64,000 nucleotides of DNA, taken from contig AP026542.1 in NCBI GenBank assembly GCA_026075535.2, positions 10,354,001-10,418,000 on the forward strand, read 5' to 3'. The translations under genes and the position numbers were made by a program. The notes below the pieces were generated by a model, which was given only the letters and a program-made list of their open reading frames with translations, was not told the DNA's origin and ran no database searches. This DNA is from Tricholoma matsutake. Its lineage: Eukaryota; Basidiomycota; Agaricomycetes; Agaricales; Tricholomataceae. Shown here piece by piece: positions 20,602 through 32,192 of the stretch. Numbering within the stretch: the stretch's first letter is position 1; every line of letters begins with the position of its first letter.

Positions 20602-23001
20602 ATGTCTGCCGAGGATGCTGATCAAAGCAGGGAAGACTTTGGCAGCTGTCCTTCAAGTTCTAGTGTGGAACTGAATGTGCTATGGCAACGAGTGGATGAC
20701 TGGAAGACATTGAAAAACCATAAAGTGCAACAACTAACCTTACAAGGTGCCATGATGGACTTATTTCATTTACCTGTTAAACCTCCAATGGATGGATGGC
20801 CTGCAGGAAGTGAGCAATAAGCTCTTGATGTATATTCTGCTCTTTGCCAAACATGATTATCAGCATATTAGAGCTTGGTACAGACAAAATGCTCGCAAAC
20901 CACCAAAGGCAGCGGTCGGCAAGGTCCCTCCATGGCGCAAAGTAATTATCCACCTGTATGGCGGTGATTGGATGGGAGGCTCCAGATCTGGAGAAAGGAT
21001 GACTGGACTGGATGGCCGAATATTCGCAGCAATATGCCAAGGTCAACAAAAGAATCTCCAATGATTCAAAGGAAAATGCAAAGATTGAGGCACTTCGGCA
21101 ACAATGGATGAATACCAGCCCACCGTCGGCTGTTTGGCAAAAGTATGTGTATCGCCCGTAATTCAGTAACTTGGCTGAATTGATCTTAGGGATGCTGAGA
21201 AAATGCTCACAAAGCGTATGAATGAATTTCAAAATTCGATGTACCTTGAACTTGGGGTTCGAATGGTTGTGTTGGGTGGATGGGTAAATCCGGTGGGCAA
21301 GAGGAAGTGGAGCATGTATGTCCATTCACCTGGCATTTAACAGCGACTAATGAAGAATTTGTAGGTTTGAAACAAATAGCTTTCTAGGCAACAATAAGCC
21401 AAATTTCATTGCCGATGAACCTGGGTGGCATGAAAAGCCTATTGCAGACATGTTCAAGGCATACATTGAGGAATATCTCACCGCCAATGAAGAGGAGAAA
21501 TCAGTGATACGACCTGCTGGTGGGGCAAAGCCTAAACAAATCCTGGAGACTGGAGTGAAGGGACAGCCACTGCTACCAGCGAACTGTCTTATCCACCACG
21601 GCAACAATGCCCAGTTTTTGAATTACCAAAAACAAGTTTTATGGGCATACATTGAAAGGATGTACAGTGAGTGAACCATTTTTGATTAATGAAGATACTG
21701 ATCCCCGGCAAGATTTAGCTGCAAGGAGAACCTCCGGTCATGTCCCGTGGCTTGATATTCACACACAGCAATCCGAATTTATCAACCAGGTGGACTATAT
21801 GCCTCTGCAGAAAGGAGGAAAGAGCTGCGCAACTTCCTCGGTGCCGGGGAGATCACGAGCATCAACTGTGGCGCCGGAAGACTCAGATGAATCACTGGAT
21901 GAGGAGTTTGTATTATTGTGGGAACCATCAAAAATGCATAAACATCATATCGAGGCATGTTTTACCCATTGGATGGGAAGGCAGGAAGAAGGAAAGATTG
22001 GTTTCGAATTCACAAATGTCCTTAATTCACGGGAGGGAACATATTGGCTGGCAGTTTGATTACAAGAACTTACAGACTTGGATGACATGGAGACCAAAGG
22101 AATGACAGCAGCTCCATGCAATCTGCCAAAGCACAAACGAACCAAAAAGAAAACAAAAGGCAAATGGCCCAAAGCCACCACACAGCAACCCAAAAGTGAG
22201 AGTGCACCAGTACCGAAACAAAAAAAGAAAAAGCAGCCCGACACTCCTCCACTGGCTATTACACCTATCACCCAACAAGCTGCTGGGTTAGCTCCACTGC
22301 TACCAGAAAACCTGATGCTGCTGGAATGGGACCTTTTGGTTGATCCCATGCTCCAGAAGGTGCTCATTCCACCTGGCCGATACATAACAGTGGAGGATCA
22401 CAATATTCCGGCGATGACAAGTTTGACGACCGGTCCTACAGGAGTCAACATGACAGAGCCTACCTATGCTAGCTATCTTGCAGATTTGGAGTGTGGGGGT
22501 CATTTAATGAATGGTCTGGTTCCTGCATGGATAGAACATGGTAGTATCCATGATTCCACTGCACCTGCCCTCCAACCGGCCATTCAGCAAGGTCAAAATT
22601 CTCACCAGAACATGACACTAGCTTCATTACTGATGGATACCATCCCTGAGGCAACATCAGTTGCTTCAACTGATAGTGTAATCCCTGACCACAGAATGTG
22701 TTGGATGAAAACACGATCAAGATCCTGCACTCGCAACACCGACGAAGTGACTACAACACAGGATGCTGGAATGAGTACACCAGCGGAAGGAAGCAAGGGA
22801 AAGCTGAAAAGAGCACAGTCGAATGACCACAATAGTCGCAGCCGGTGGCCTAAAGAATCAAAGCCCAGCAACATGGATGTCCAAGTGATGAATGTGACAA
22901 TGGATCCCAGCCTCTGTCCAAAGCCAAGACCAAAAGCTCGTGGAGATGCATCCACTGAGCCCCAGGATATGTTTAACTTAAGACACCAACATGCACAATA
23001 A
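20602..23001 (+). pseudogene. Cargo gene C, unknown protein with lysine-rich C-terminus
   Basis: The likely start is ATG at 20602 (MSAEDADQSREDFG). Coding-looking blocks occur in changing frames: 20792-21061 (KLLMYILLFAKHDYQHIR), 21190-21300 (LELGVRMVVLGGWVNPVG), 21420-21660 (EPGWHEKPIADMFKAYIEEY), 21652-22056 and 22078-23001. The last block is a 307-residue open frame that starts Lys-rich (KHKRTKKKTKGK) and is otherwise polar. Some frame changes may be short introns; I could not fix all splice sites, and a TGA at 22057 separates two blocks in one frame. The layout resembles hypothetical genes I associate with KDZ elements. No catalytic motif was recognised. A role in the transposon is inferred from position only. 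Confidence 0.5.
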
Positions 23002-23686
23002 ACCATGCCTTTGGATATCACCGCGGTCGGTGGATAGTTTTTTTTTGGCGCTGCCATGGATGCAATACATTCAATAGATCCCTTATATATTTCATCTACT
23101 AATGAAATAACCATGCATATATTCTTCAAACTATGTGCCCCTAAGTGCTGGTGCATTATCACCGCCGTTGTCACTACTATCACTGGGCCCTACAAAGTAC
23201 TGTTTGTGTATAGATTCTTTTATGAGAAGGGCCCATAGACATTTCCTTAGGTCATGTACAGTGACCATTGCTGATCATGGCACCAGTCATTTGCTTAGCT
23301 CTGAACTTGTATGTTTATTGCCCCTGGTATCATTATCACTACACCATGTTGGGCGCCGACTTTATGTTTTCCAGTGCTGAGACATCCTGTTAGGAAATAG
23401 CTGACTGCCATACAAGTGACAGTTGCTGTCTGGCCAGTGTCAGGATTAATCTACATCTACTCTCATTACACATTACTACTGTCTTCGACTACTGATTGTT
23501 CTCTTCTCTTACTTGCCTGTGTATCTCCCTACTGGTGCCAGTCACTACAATGTACTGTTTTAGGATATATTCTTTATGATTTGTAATAACAGCAATAATT
23601 CAAGTCCTGTACGCTATAGTCATGTGGGCCCATACTGTTTTCCTTTTACTGTCATGGGCCCACCTGATCATTCCATCGAGCATATC
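23002..23686. other. KDZ spacer, left half of the family A insertion site
   Basis: No gene was seen. It carries tgggccca motifs and a stretch, 23613-23686, ending tcattccatcgagcatatc. This matches an uninterrupted paralogue at 47800-47863. The continuation of that paralogue is found not here but at 47105, which shows these two points were once joined. Confidence 0.75.
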
Positions 23687-24112
23687 TATAAGGGCAACCT
23701 AAGCCTCTAGCAAAGGGAAATCCGAAGTTAAAATTATACTACATAATACAGGGATTGGGGGCACACCTAGCAAAGGGAAATCCGAAGAGAAAACTCTAAG
23801 GATCCCCTTGCTGATGCCCAGTATATGTGAAGACGACAAAAATCAAATATAACCTAAAAATAGAAAAAGGCGGAGATAGGCAGATCAAGGCCGCCGAATG
23901 ACATCATACCAAGGGGTATGTGTCGGAAGGGGCACTCCGCCTCTAAATATAAAAGTGTCAACATATACAAACATGATAGCAAGGGAAAATTAGTAATAAA
24001 ATCTGGAAAAATCATAGAAAATGAAGAATAGAAGGAAATGAGGTGGGGAAAAATATGGGACGAACATAAAAAATAGGAAAAACACACAGGGCACCCCCCT
24101 AGTCCCCTTACA
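23687..24112 (-). repeat. 3' LTR of Gypsy family A copy 1
   Basis: 426 bp, plus-strand ends tataagggcaacc and ctagtccccttaca. On the coding strand it starts TGTAAGG and ends CCCTTATA. The left flank is atatc, which is also the right flank of the LTR ending at 47104. Confidence 0.93.
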
Positions 24113-24153
24113 TCACCCCCTCTCTAAGATGCATCGCCCCAATGCATTCGAAA

Positions 24154-27100
24154 TCATATACGACCAAAGTCCGTGACTTGAATGCGACACGGTGCAGCAG
24201 TGTGCCGTCGGTGGAATTCCTTGATTAACCGAGGGGCATTTACGTCAGACTCTTCGACCCATGAGTTCTCCTCATACCCATAACCCTTCCAATGTACCAA
24301 ATACTGGAGTTTTCCTCGATGCAAACGGCTGTCCAAGATTGACTCAACTTCATATTGGGGTTCTCCCTCGATCACTGTAGGTGGTGGTGGTGGGTGTGAA
24401 TGGTGTCCCGGGAACGGATCTGGGGGAGCTGGAAGCAATTTGACGACATGGAAGACGGGATGGAGTCTGGACATGGAGGCTGGGAGGCGTAGACGATAGG
24501 CATGTGTTCCAATGCACTTGACAATGGGGAAAGGTCCCAAGAAGCGATGAGCGAGTTTCTTGGATGGATGTGTAGTGGAGATGTCACTGGAGTCAAGATA
24601 AACTCGATCACCAACCTTGTACTGAGGGGTTGGGGAGTGGCGCTGGTTGTAAAATCACGCCATGTCGTCCTTTGCCTTTGCTAAGGCTGCCCTTGCCTCC
24701 TCCAAGCTATCCCTCATGTGTTCTGTGAACTCATTCACTGTCTCGATGTGTGAGGGAGTTTGGCGAGGTTCAAATCCCATGCGTGGATGTTGTCCGGTGT
24801 CTAAGAGGAAAGGGGTCTGTTGAGTGGAAGCATGGACATGGTTGTTGTACCCGAACTCGGCCAAAGGAAGGAGATCATCCCAATTGTCCTGGCGTTCATT
24901 GACAAAGAGGCGGATGTACTGCTCCAGTTCCTGGTTGACTCGCTCTGTCTGGCCATCAGTTTGTGGGTGATAAGCAGTTGAAGCGAGGAGTTTGATCCCC
25001 AGGAGTCGGTACAGCTCACAAGTGAACTCTGCCATGAACTGAGGGCCACAATCCGAGAGGAAGGCACCAGGAAGTCCATGTAATTTCCACATGTGGTGGA
25101 GGTAGAGTCGAGCGGCACCTAGGGCACTGACAGTGGTGTGAGTGGGAATGAAGTGAGCACATTTTCCCACTGAGTCAACTGTGCACATCACCGCATCAAA
25201 CCCGTTTGACTCTGGCAATTCCACCACAAAGTTGACGCTGACGACATCCCAACGACTCTCTGGAACAGGAAGAGGGTGTAGCTCACCAATAGGCTTGCGA
25301 CGTGGGACCTTGGTGCGTAAGCAAAGGTCACAAGTGTGACAATACTGACCAATGAGCCGTGACATTTGTGGCCACCAATAGTTCCGTGAGGTGAGCTCCA
25401 AGGTCTTCCAGCGTCCGGGGTGGCCAGCAATCTGTGAGTCATGGTGTTGGGATATGATGCGCCGGCGAAGGTCTGGGTCATTGGGAACATAGATGTGATC
25501 CCTGAAATACAACAAGTCCTCCTTTTCAGCCCACTCTGCCGCACGTAAGGAAAGGGTCGATCCCTTCCTCAGTTCTTTAACAGCTCGGGCGACAACATCC
25601 TCATGTAAACTGCTATGGTTTGCGCAACGAATGTCACGTAGAATGTCCCGCTCCTCGCCCTGGGGTACGATGCCTTCCAGTGCCCGAATGGTGAACAGGT
25701 CTGGCTGCAACAGCACAATGTTTTGGTTGTCACTGCTGCCATCCCCATGGTCTGCACGTCAGGATAGGGCATCGGTCTTCCCCATGCTGCAACCCAGATG
25801 GTGGTGCAAGGAGAAGTCAAATCTAGATAGATACAGGGACCAACGAGCTTGACGGCGGTTCAATTTCTTGGCCATCATAAAGTACTTGAGATTCTTGTGA
25901 TCCGTCCAAATTTCCACCTTGTGTTGGGCACCCTCGAGGAAGTGTCGCCACTCCTCAAGCGCATGCATTATCACCAACATCTCCTTGTCATGGATCTTGT
26001 AGTTTCGCTCTACAGCACTAAGGCTTTTGGAGTAGAACACAACAGGATGCCACTTCTGGTCCTCTGGAGACTGCTGAGACAACATGGTGCCTGTCGCAAA
26101 GTCAGAACTATCGGCTTCTACACGAAAAGGATGTGAATCATCAGCAAAGGTAAGGATGGGAGCAGAAGTGACCATCTCCTTAAGCTTTTTGAATGCCTCC
26201 TGTTGTGCATTATCCCACCTCCATGCCTCCTTTCCTCTCAAGTCGAACAGTGGTTGTGCATGATGTGAGAAATCCTTGATAAAACACCGATAGAAATTGA
26301 TGAAGCCCAGAAAAGACTGCACCTCCTTCTTGTTCGTGGGCGTCAGCCAAGCTGTGAGCCCGTTCACCTTGATAGGATCCATCTCCATTTGACCCTCCAA
26401 GATAATCAGGCCGAGGTACTCGATCTTGGTCTTCTCGAACTCGCATTTGTCCTGACAAAGGTAGAGTTTGTACCGTCAAAGTCGCTCTAGGATGAGGCAC
26501 GTGATGTGATGGTGCTCTTCAACCATGCGAGTGAAGATGAGGATGTCATCAAGATAGATGCAGACAACACCTTCAAGGATAAGGTCATGGAAGATGTCGT
26601 TCATCATGGTCTGAAAGGTGGCAGGGCTATTAGTAAGGCCAAAGAACATGACAAGCAGTTCAAAAAGACCATGGTTGGTATGAAAGGCTGCCTTCCACTC
26701 ATCTCCCTCCTTTATCCTCACATTATTATAGCCCCAATGGACATCGAGCTTGGTGAAGTATTGGGCTCCATGGAGCTGGTTTACGAGTTTGGAGATGAGG
26801 GGTAGTGGGTAGCAATTTTTGACCATGATGTTGTTGAGCCTTCTGTAGTCTTGAACCGGCCAAAGTGAGCCATCCTTCTTCTTGACAAAGAAAAAGGGAG
26901 AGGCCATGGGTGACTTCGATGGTCGAATACATCCAGAGGCCAGGTGCTCATCGATGAACTGGTCAAGCTGCCGTTGTTCTTCCAGAGAGAGAGGATAGAC
27001 CTTGCAGGGGGAAGGGGTTGCACCGGGGGTGAGTTTGATTGCGTGATCCCATGGCTTGCATGCAGGAAGAGAGTCGAATGACTCCTTGGAGAACATGTCT

Positions 27101-28026
27101 TCAAACTCATGGAGATGAGGGAGTAAGGAGTTAGTAGAGGATTTAGCAGCATTGTTTTTGTGGAAGGCCTCGGTGAGGCATTGGGATATGTTCGATGTGG
27201 CACACACCTCATGCAATGAGTGAATCACAGTGTAGAAGATCCGATCACCCTCCTCTACTTCCTCTGGATCCTCATCATCATCATCCGAGTCCGGCATTAG
27301 ATCAGGAACCCCTTCCAATTCCACTTCAGGTATAGGCAGGGGTCCAGCATGACACTTCTGAGTACGTTGCATCGCCGCCTTCTGTCCACAACATTCTTGC
27401 CTGGCTTCTGTGAAACACGTCCAACAGTGGGATGGACATCGGCTCATGGTAACCTCCATGGTACGCCAGTTGACCTCTGGGTTATGGTCTCGAAGCCATG
27501 GATATCCCAAAATCACCTTTTGCTTTCCTAATTGAGTGACAGCAAAAAGGGCATGCTCACTATGATCTTTGTAATGGAGAACCAGGTCTGCAACCTCTCA
27601 GATGGCACCAGCTTCATTTGGGGATCCATCCATGTTATATACAGGTATCGGATGCAAGAGTGAGCGAGTATTTAGGTGATGTTGTTGTACCAGATGGGAA
27701 TTGATGAAGAGACCAGTCGCACCAGAGTCCAGGAGTGCAGAGACACCGAGTATCTGTCCAGTGTCGGTCGTCTGCAGTTCGATGGCTAGGTTCAAGGAAT
27801 GTGCAGAGGGAGTGGATGCCACAATATACTTGTGTGGCAGTTTATGCTCCCATGATTTAATTTTGGGGCATGGAGTAGAAGGAGAGATGGGGAGAGCAGG
27901 TATGTCTTTAGCCAACTTCGAAGGGTCAGAGAGGGGAGCAGTCACAGAAATGGATTCATTCTCTGGGGATTCAACTGACAAGACTTCAAAGCGGTTATGG
28001 ACAGGCAGTGAGGGCGTACAATTCAC
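24154..28026 (-). pseudogene. Gypsy family A pol (copy 1): protease, RT, RNase H, integrase, chromodomain
   Basis: One frame with scattered TGA stops. Protease: VSALLDSGATGLFINSHLV near 27720, with an intact [39 protein letters not shown] and the catalytic box CIYLDDILIF near 26560. RNase H: VEADSSDFATG, NYKIHDKEMLVIMHALEEW, WTDHKNLKYF. Integrase: zinc-binding HHDSQIAGHPG and CHTCDLC; the core has VVSVNFVVELP, where Asn replaces the first Asp found in copy 2, LSDCGPQFMAEF, and QELEQ with the Glu. Chromodomain: YLVHWKGYGYEENSWVEE. Stops include one after NEAGAI (shared with copy 2), one replacing Arg in the LS*RAD context, and one after DDMA (shared). The copy is inactive but young. Confidence 0.93.
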
Positions 28027-29285
28027 TCACTGCGAATAGGAAAATCCTGCTCCTCTACAACTTCCAACTTAATCTCCTCTGCAACTTGATCCTTTGCTTC
28101 CTCAACATCTACAAGCGCCAACAAATCTTGCAGGAGTTCGTCTCGTCCCTCAGGGGTGAGCATGCAAATATCCTGATGATGGGGACATGCTCCAGCCCTG
28201 TGTCCAGGTTCCCCACAATGGTAGCAGAGATCCAACTTACGTGCATGGCTGCGGGCTGCATCAACATCCATTGGTACTGGGACATTGATGGCTGGTGTGG
28301 GAGTTTGACAAACAGGAATGGGGTTAGGGCAGGGGAGGCTTCGATTGAAGGTGTAGGGCATATGAGTGGTAGTTGGAGCATGGAATGCAGCATTAAACAC
28401 TGCATTTGTGAGTCAGTTCTTGTCACAGAGTGAAGCAGTTTCATACCAAGCAAGGATATCATCATCCGCTGGGCGCCCTTCCAACATCTGTGCAATCTGG
28501 TCCTGAATTTCTTGGTTGAGCCCCCATCGGAACTTCACCACCACTGGTAACCCACTCCCATATCCTGCCATGTCCACCAAATCCTTGAACTCATCGATAT
28601 AGTCATCCACGGATCGACGTCCCTGGTGGTAAGCAGATGACTCAAGTCATGTCACTGCTCGGTGGCATTCATTGAGGGGGCAGAAGTGGCATATGAACTC
28701 AGCTCAAAAGTCACCCCAAGTGGAGAAAGGGAGAGAACCAAGTTCTTTAGTTTGATGTAGGATATGGTCCACATAGAGATAGGCACGTTCAGATTTCATG
28801 TATGTGAAGGCCCAATAAATTTTTGCAGCCTCATTGATGAATTGATGCGACTGGAGACTGATGTATAACTCACAGGAATTAAGGAATGCATGTCCCTGCG
28901 CACGTGCACCATTAAATTTGGTGGGGGGGGACAGTTTGATCTGGGTGCCTTCCTTAGTGGATGTGTTTGGTGAAACATTGTTGTTGGGTGTGCTTGGAGT
29001 CGTAAAGGGGGAACTATTGGTCATAGGGTTAGCCTGGAGGGTCCTAACAAAGTTTTCGATCATAGATTTAAGCCAGTCGATTTGCGCATGCATTCCGGAA
29101 ATGTCGCTTTCAAGCACGTCAAAGCATTCTGATGTGTCCATGTTGCTAGGGAGCGCGTTTGGCGAAAATGGTGGCATACTAAAGGCGAGATTATCTGGAA
29201 CGGTGTGTAGGGACTCTGTCGAGCTTTGGGAAGTGTCGTCCAGTCCATACCTGCCTATCTTGGGCAGCGCATTCACAATTTTCAA
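28023..29285 (-). pseudogene. Gypsy family A gag (copy 1)
   Basis: The N-terminus (MKIVNALPKIGRYG) leads through a linker to the gag domain (AFLNSCELYISLQSHQF; IYWAFTYMKSERAYLYVD; DDYIDEFKDLVDMAGYGSG) and a CCHC knuckle, CYHCGEPGHRAGAC. Three TGA stops (near 28698, 28650 and 28411) replace codons; the first two are CGA in copy 2. It keeps the 132-nt segment that copy 2 lacks (AWYETASLCDKN to LPCPNPIPV). Gag ends FPIRSE and overlaps pol, which is in the -1 frame, exactly as in copy 2. Confidence 0.9.
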
Positions 29286-29307
29286 GCCTTAGGGGAGAGT
29301 TTTCTAC

Positions 29308-29733
29308 TATAAGGGCAACCTAAGCCTCTAGCAAAGGGAAATCCAAAGTTAAAATTATACTACATAATACAGGCATTGGGGGCACACCTAGCAAAGGGAA
29401 ATCCGAAGAGAAAACTCTAAGGATCCCCTTGCTGATGCCCAGGATATGTGAAGACGACAAAAATCAAATATAACCTAAAAATAGAAAAAGGCAGAGATAG
29501 GCGGATCAAGGCCGCCGAATGACATCATACCAAGGGGTATGTGTCGGAAGGGGTACTCCACCTCTAAATATAAAAGTGTCAACATGTACAAGCATGATAG
29601 CAAGGGAAAATTAGTAATAAAATCCAGAAAAATCATAGAAAATGAAGAATAGAAGGAAATGAGGTGGGGAAAAATATAGGACGAATATAAAAAATAGGAA
29701 AAACACACAGGGCACCCCCCTAGTCCCCTTACA
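29308..29733 (-). repeat. 5' LTR of Gypsy family A copy 1
   Basis: 426 bp, near identical to 23687-24112. Its outer flank on the right is gtcag (29734-29738), unlike the atatc at the other end of the element. Confidence 0.92.
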
Positions 29734-30091
29734 GTCAGCCTTAAGTCTGAAATAATTGGCCATCACCCTGAGCCAGTTAGTCATCAATCTAAGGTCACTG
29801 GTCAGGTCTCATCCGGAGGGGCCCAGGACCCCATACACATCATTTTATTTTTTTGGAAACAAAATTTACTGTTCATAGTCAAGTGTTTCTCATTGAGCAT
29901 TCAATATTCAATGGCATGTAGAACAAATGTAACATCAAAGGAGAGGTGTAGGCAAGTATAGGTTTGAAGTTCTGAGGATAACGGCAAAGTATGTCATGTC
30001 ATCGAGTAGTGAATATGATGGTTTGCTACATGTTCCAACTTACCTACCATTATCATTCCATGCGAGGCTTCTTCCAGTGGCATTTAATACC
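29734..30091. other. AT-rich spacer, no gene seen
   Basis: This begins the foreign segment 29734-46678. No coding frame, RNA gene or clear repeat was recognised. The first bases, gtcagccttaag, are the flank of a third family A insertion whose other half is not in the window. Confidence 0.5.
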
Positions 30092-31486
30092 TCAAACAAC
30101 TGCATCAGTACTCTCCTCATCATACACCAGCGAGATATCTTCCCCATACCGCTTCTTACTGAGAATATTTTCTAGAGAAGACTGTTTTGTGTTGTGGAGG
30201 TTGATTGCATATCGAAATTCTGACATCAGAATGACAATTGCCAGCTTGTCTTCATCCTCAGCCTTAGAATTACAATAAGTATGTTTGTTTAAAATATGAA
30301 TTTCCATGGGCCCATTGAGTTTTTCAGGAAAAATCTGCACCCCAAACACAGAGTGAGCTGACTGAGAGGCAGTCAGGAACAAATGTAATCATGGTGTAAA
30401 GAGCACATTGGGAAACCACAAATTTATAGTACTCTCCCTTGATCAATGAAACACAAGAAAACTTGGTAGCAGGGGGCACGACATAATCATCTGCCTTGTC
30501 AGCATGACCATCACATCTGATTAGGCAACCCAGCGGTTGAGAGCCTGCCTCTTCAAATGTTGCAAATATATTGAGGTCTTCTACTTCCCAGAATGCACAT
30601 GTTGCTCATTTGAGGCATTGCGGTTGTCCTTCCATGGCCCAATTACACTCAATATTCATGCCAATTGCTAGCCACACCCTGCCAAGGGAACAAGCAACAA
30701 ATCTCCCAAGATCATATGTGAGCTTCTCTGCTCTCTCGCTATATACCACTTCACAGATGACTGTTGGCCATAATTGCATTAGAGAGACCTCCTTGGGATC
30801 ATGGTCATAAAGACTGAAATTGGGGCTTTTGATCCCATCCTCCAATGAAACATCCACAGAACTTCCTAGGTTGATAACACCCATACTTGTGAGCAAAGAG
30901 AACAAAGAGCGACATTTAGGGTCTTTGGTGTCGATGATGTTAAAAAGAGTTGCCATGATCTCATGCCCAAATGATGGATAGTGTACAATCAGCTTGTCTC
31001 GCAAAATATCAATCCTTTGGCGACATTAGATTGATGGCAAACTAGAGGAACCAGACACACCTTAGATTCTCCCAACCTGGCAACTCAGATGCTCTAGACT
31101 TCTTCATTAACTCATCGACGACTTTTGATGAGACTCCCTCAATAGATATTTCTTGCTCTCCAGCCATCCCATTCAAGAATGGCTTCAGCTGAGAGAGAAC
31201 TTGATCGAAAGACAATGGGCAGACTGCACCGGAAGAATCCAATGAGGGATGAGGAGTAGGAAGGGCAACTATGCCAGGATCAGTGGGATCAGAGGCATGA
31301 GGTGGTAGGGATCACAAGGTCCAACCAGAGGTGAGGTGTTGGGAGACTGGCAGTGGCATGATCGGCTTGGCCCTCTGATTTGTGGCCTGCTATGGGGGGA
31401 TGGGGTGGTGTGTACTTCTGACTGCGCAAGTCATAAGGGGCCCTGGCACTGCTTGTAAAAGATGAAGGCACAGACTGAGTAAACAT
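30092..31486 (-). pseudogene. Unknown basidiomycete protein, possibly PD-(D/E)XK-like
   Basis: The minus-strand start MFTQSVPSSFTSSARA (31486) is followed by a frame change near 31290. A second block reads SFDQVLSQLKPFLNGMAG. A 46-bp intron of GT...AG type near 31015-31062 leads to the best conserved exon (GHEIMATLFNIIDTKD; KSPNFSLYDHDP; LWPTVICEVVYSERAEKL; GRFVACSLGRVWLAIG). The pattern SP(D/N), a hydrophobic E strand (ICEVVYSE) and a following helix resemble nuclease-fold proteins. That is a weak inference, and the putative Asp is Asn. A TGA at about 30603 and later frame changes break the 3' part. Not obviously a transposon gene. Confidence 0.5.
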
Positions 31487-32192
31487 GGTAAATGTGCGTT
31501 CAAAGGATGAAAATGTAGGCTCAGGGTCATAACCTAGAAGCGTTTCTGTGCGATGTGCTGCAGTGGTGGCTTATCTTTGAGTGATTATGTTTTGGATTAT
31601 GTTTCAGTCATGAGTGGGGTTGTATTTGTGTTTGTTGGCTTGCCTTCTTGCCAGGTCATGATCAAATCTTGGAAGTTGTCATGCTTGACATTCATTTGCC
31701 TCCAAGACATTGGAAGTCAGCTTCTTTGATCTGGATTAACCTGAGGCTTGATGATTCATTGGCATTAACGCAGCAAATTGTTGGCTTCTTCTACCTCAAT
31801 TATCCTGTCCACTTCCTTTGCTCACCTACGCTGCAAGTATCTTCCTGTTGGACTCCAAGCTTCAAGTCAGCATCTTTGATGATCTGGATCATCCTGAGGC
31901 CTGATGATTCATTGGCATTAACGCAGCGAATTGTTGGCTTCTTCTACCTCACCTATCCTGTCTACTTCATTTACCTGCCTCTGCCTGCATGTATCTTTCT
32001 GTCTCCATTTACTCATTTTGCAACGAGTCTGTTGCCCACCAATCTGGGTTCTTGTTTACCCACTTTCTGGTTGCATCCACATATTGTTCTTCTGGTTGAA
32101 TTAGGCAATTCTTGTTCAGTTTCAGAGAACAGACAATGACATTGGAAATACAAATCCTCATTGCATGATGACATACCACCAATTTCCTATAA
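31487..32192. repeat. Spacer with a diverged tandem duplication
   Basis: About 31715-31818 and 31863-31968 are two copies, spaced about 150 bp, sharing gatgattcattggcattaac, gcagc(a/g)aattgttggc and ttcttctacctca. An open frame runs through both but looks like a by-product of the repeat. It lies upstream of the Tnp2-type transposase and may belong to its element. Confidence 0.6.

Larger units (their letters stand above)
23687..29733 (-). mobile_element. Complete Gypsy family A chromovirus-type element, copy 1
   Basis: It has two 426-bp LTRs (23687-24112 and 29308-29733) and a 5195-bp body, all on the minus strand. The order is gag, protease, RT, RNase H, integrase, chromodomain. Its body is co-linear with copy 2 (58805-63867, 5063 bp); the 132-bp difference is one in-frame deletion in copy 2. 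The flanks do not match (atatc left, gtcag right), so it no longer sits in a simple insertion site. Many TGA codons replace CGA. Confidence 0.93.

Noticed and set aside
31648..32139. A 163-residue frame with duplicated segments
   Set aside because: The duplication is in the DNA, the composition is not protein-like, and no start or splice context is convincing.
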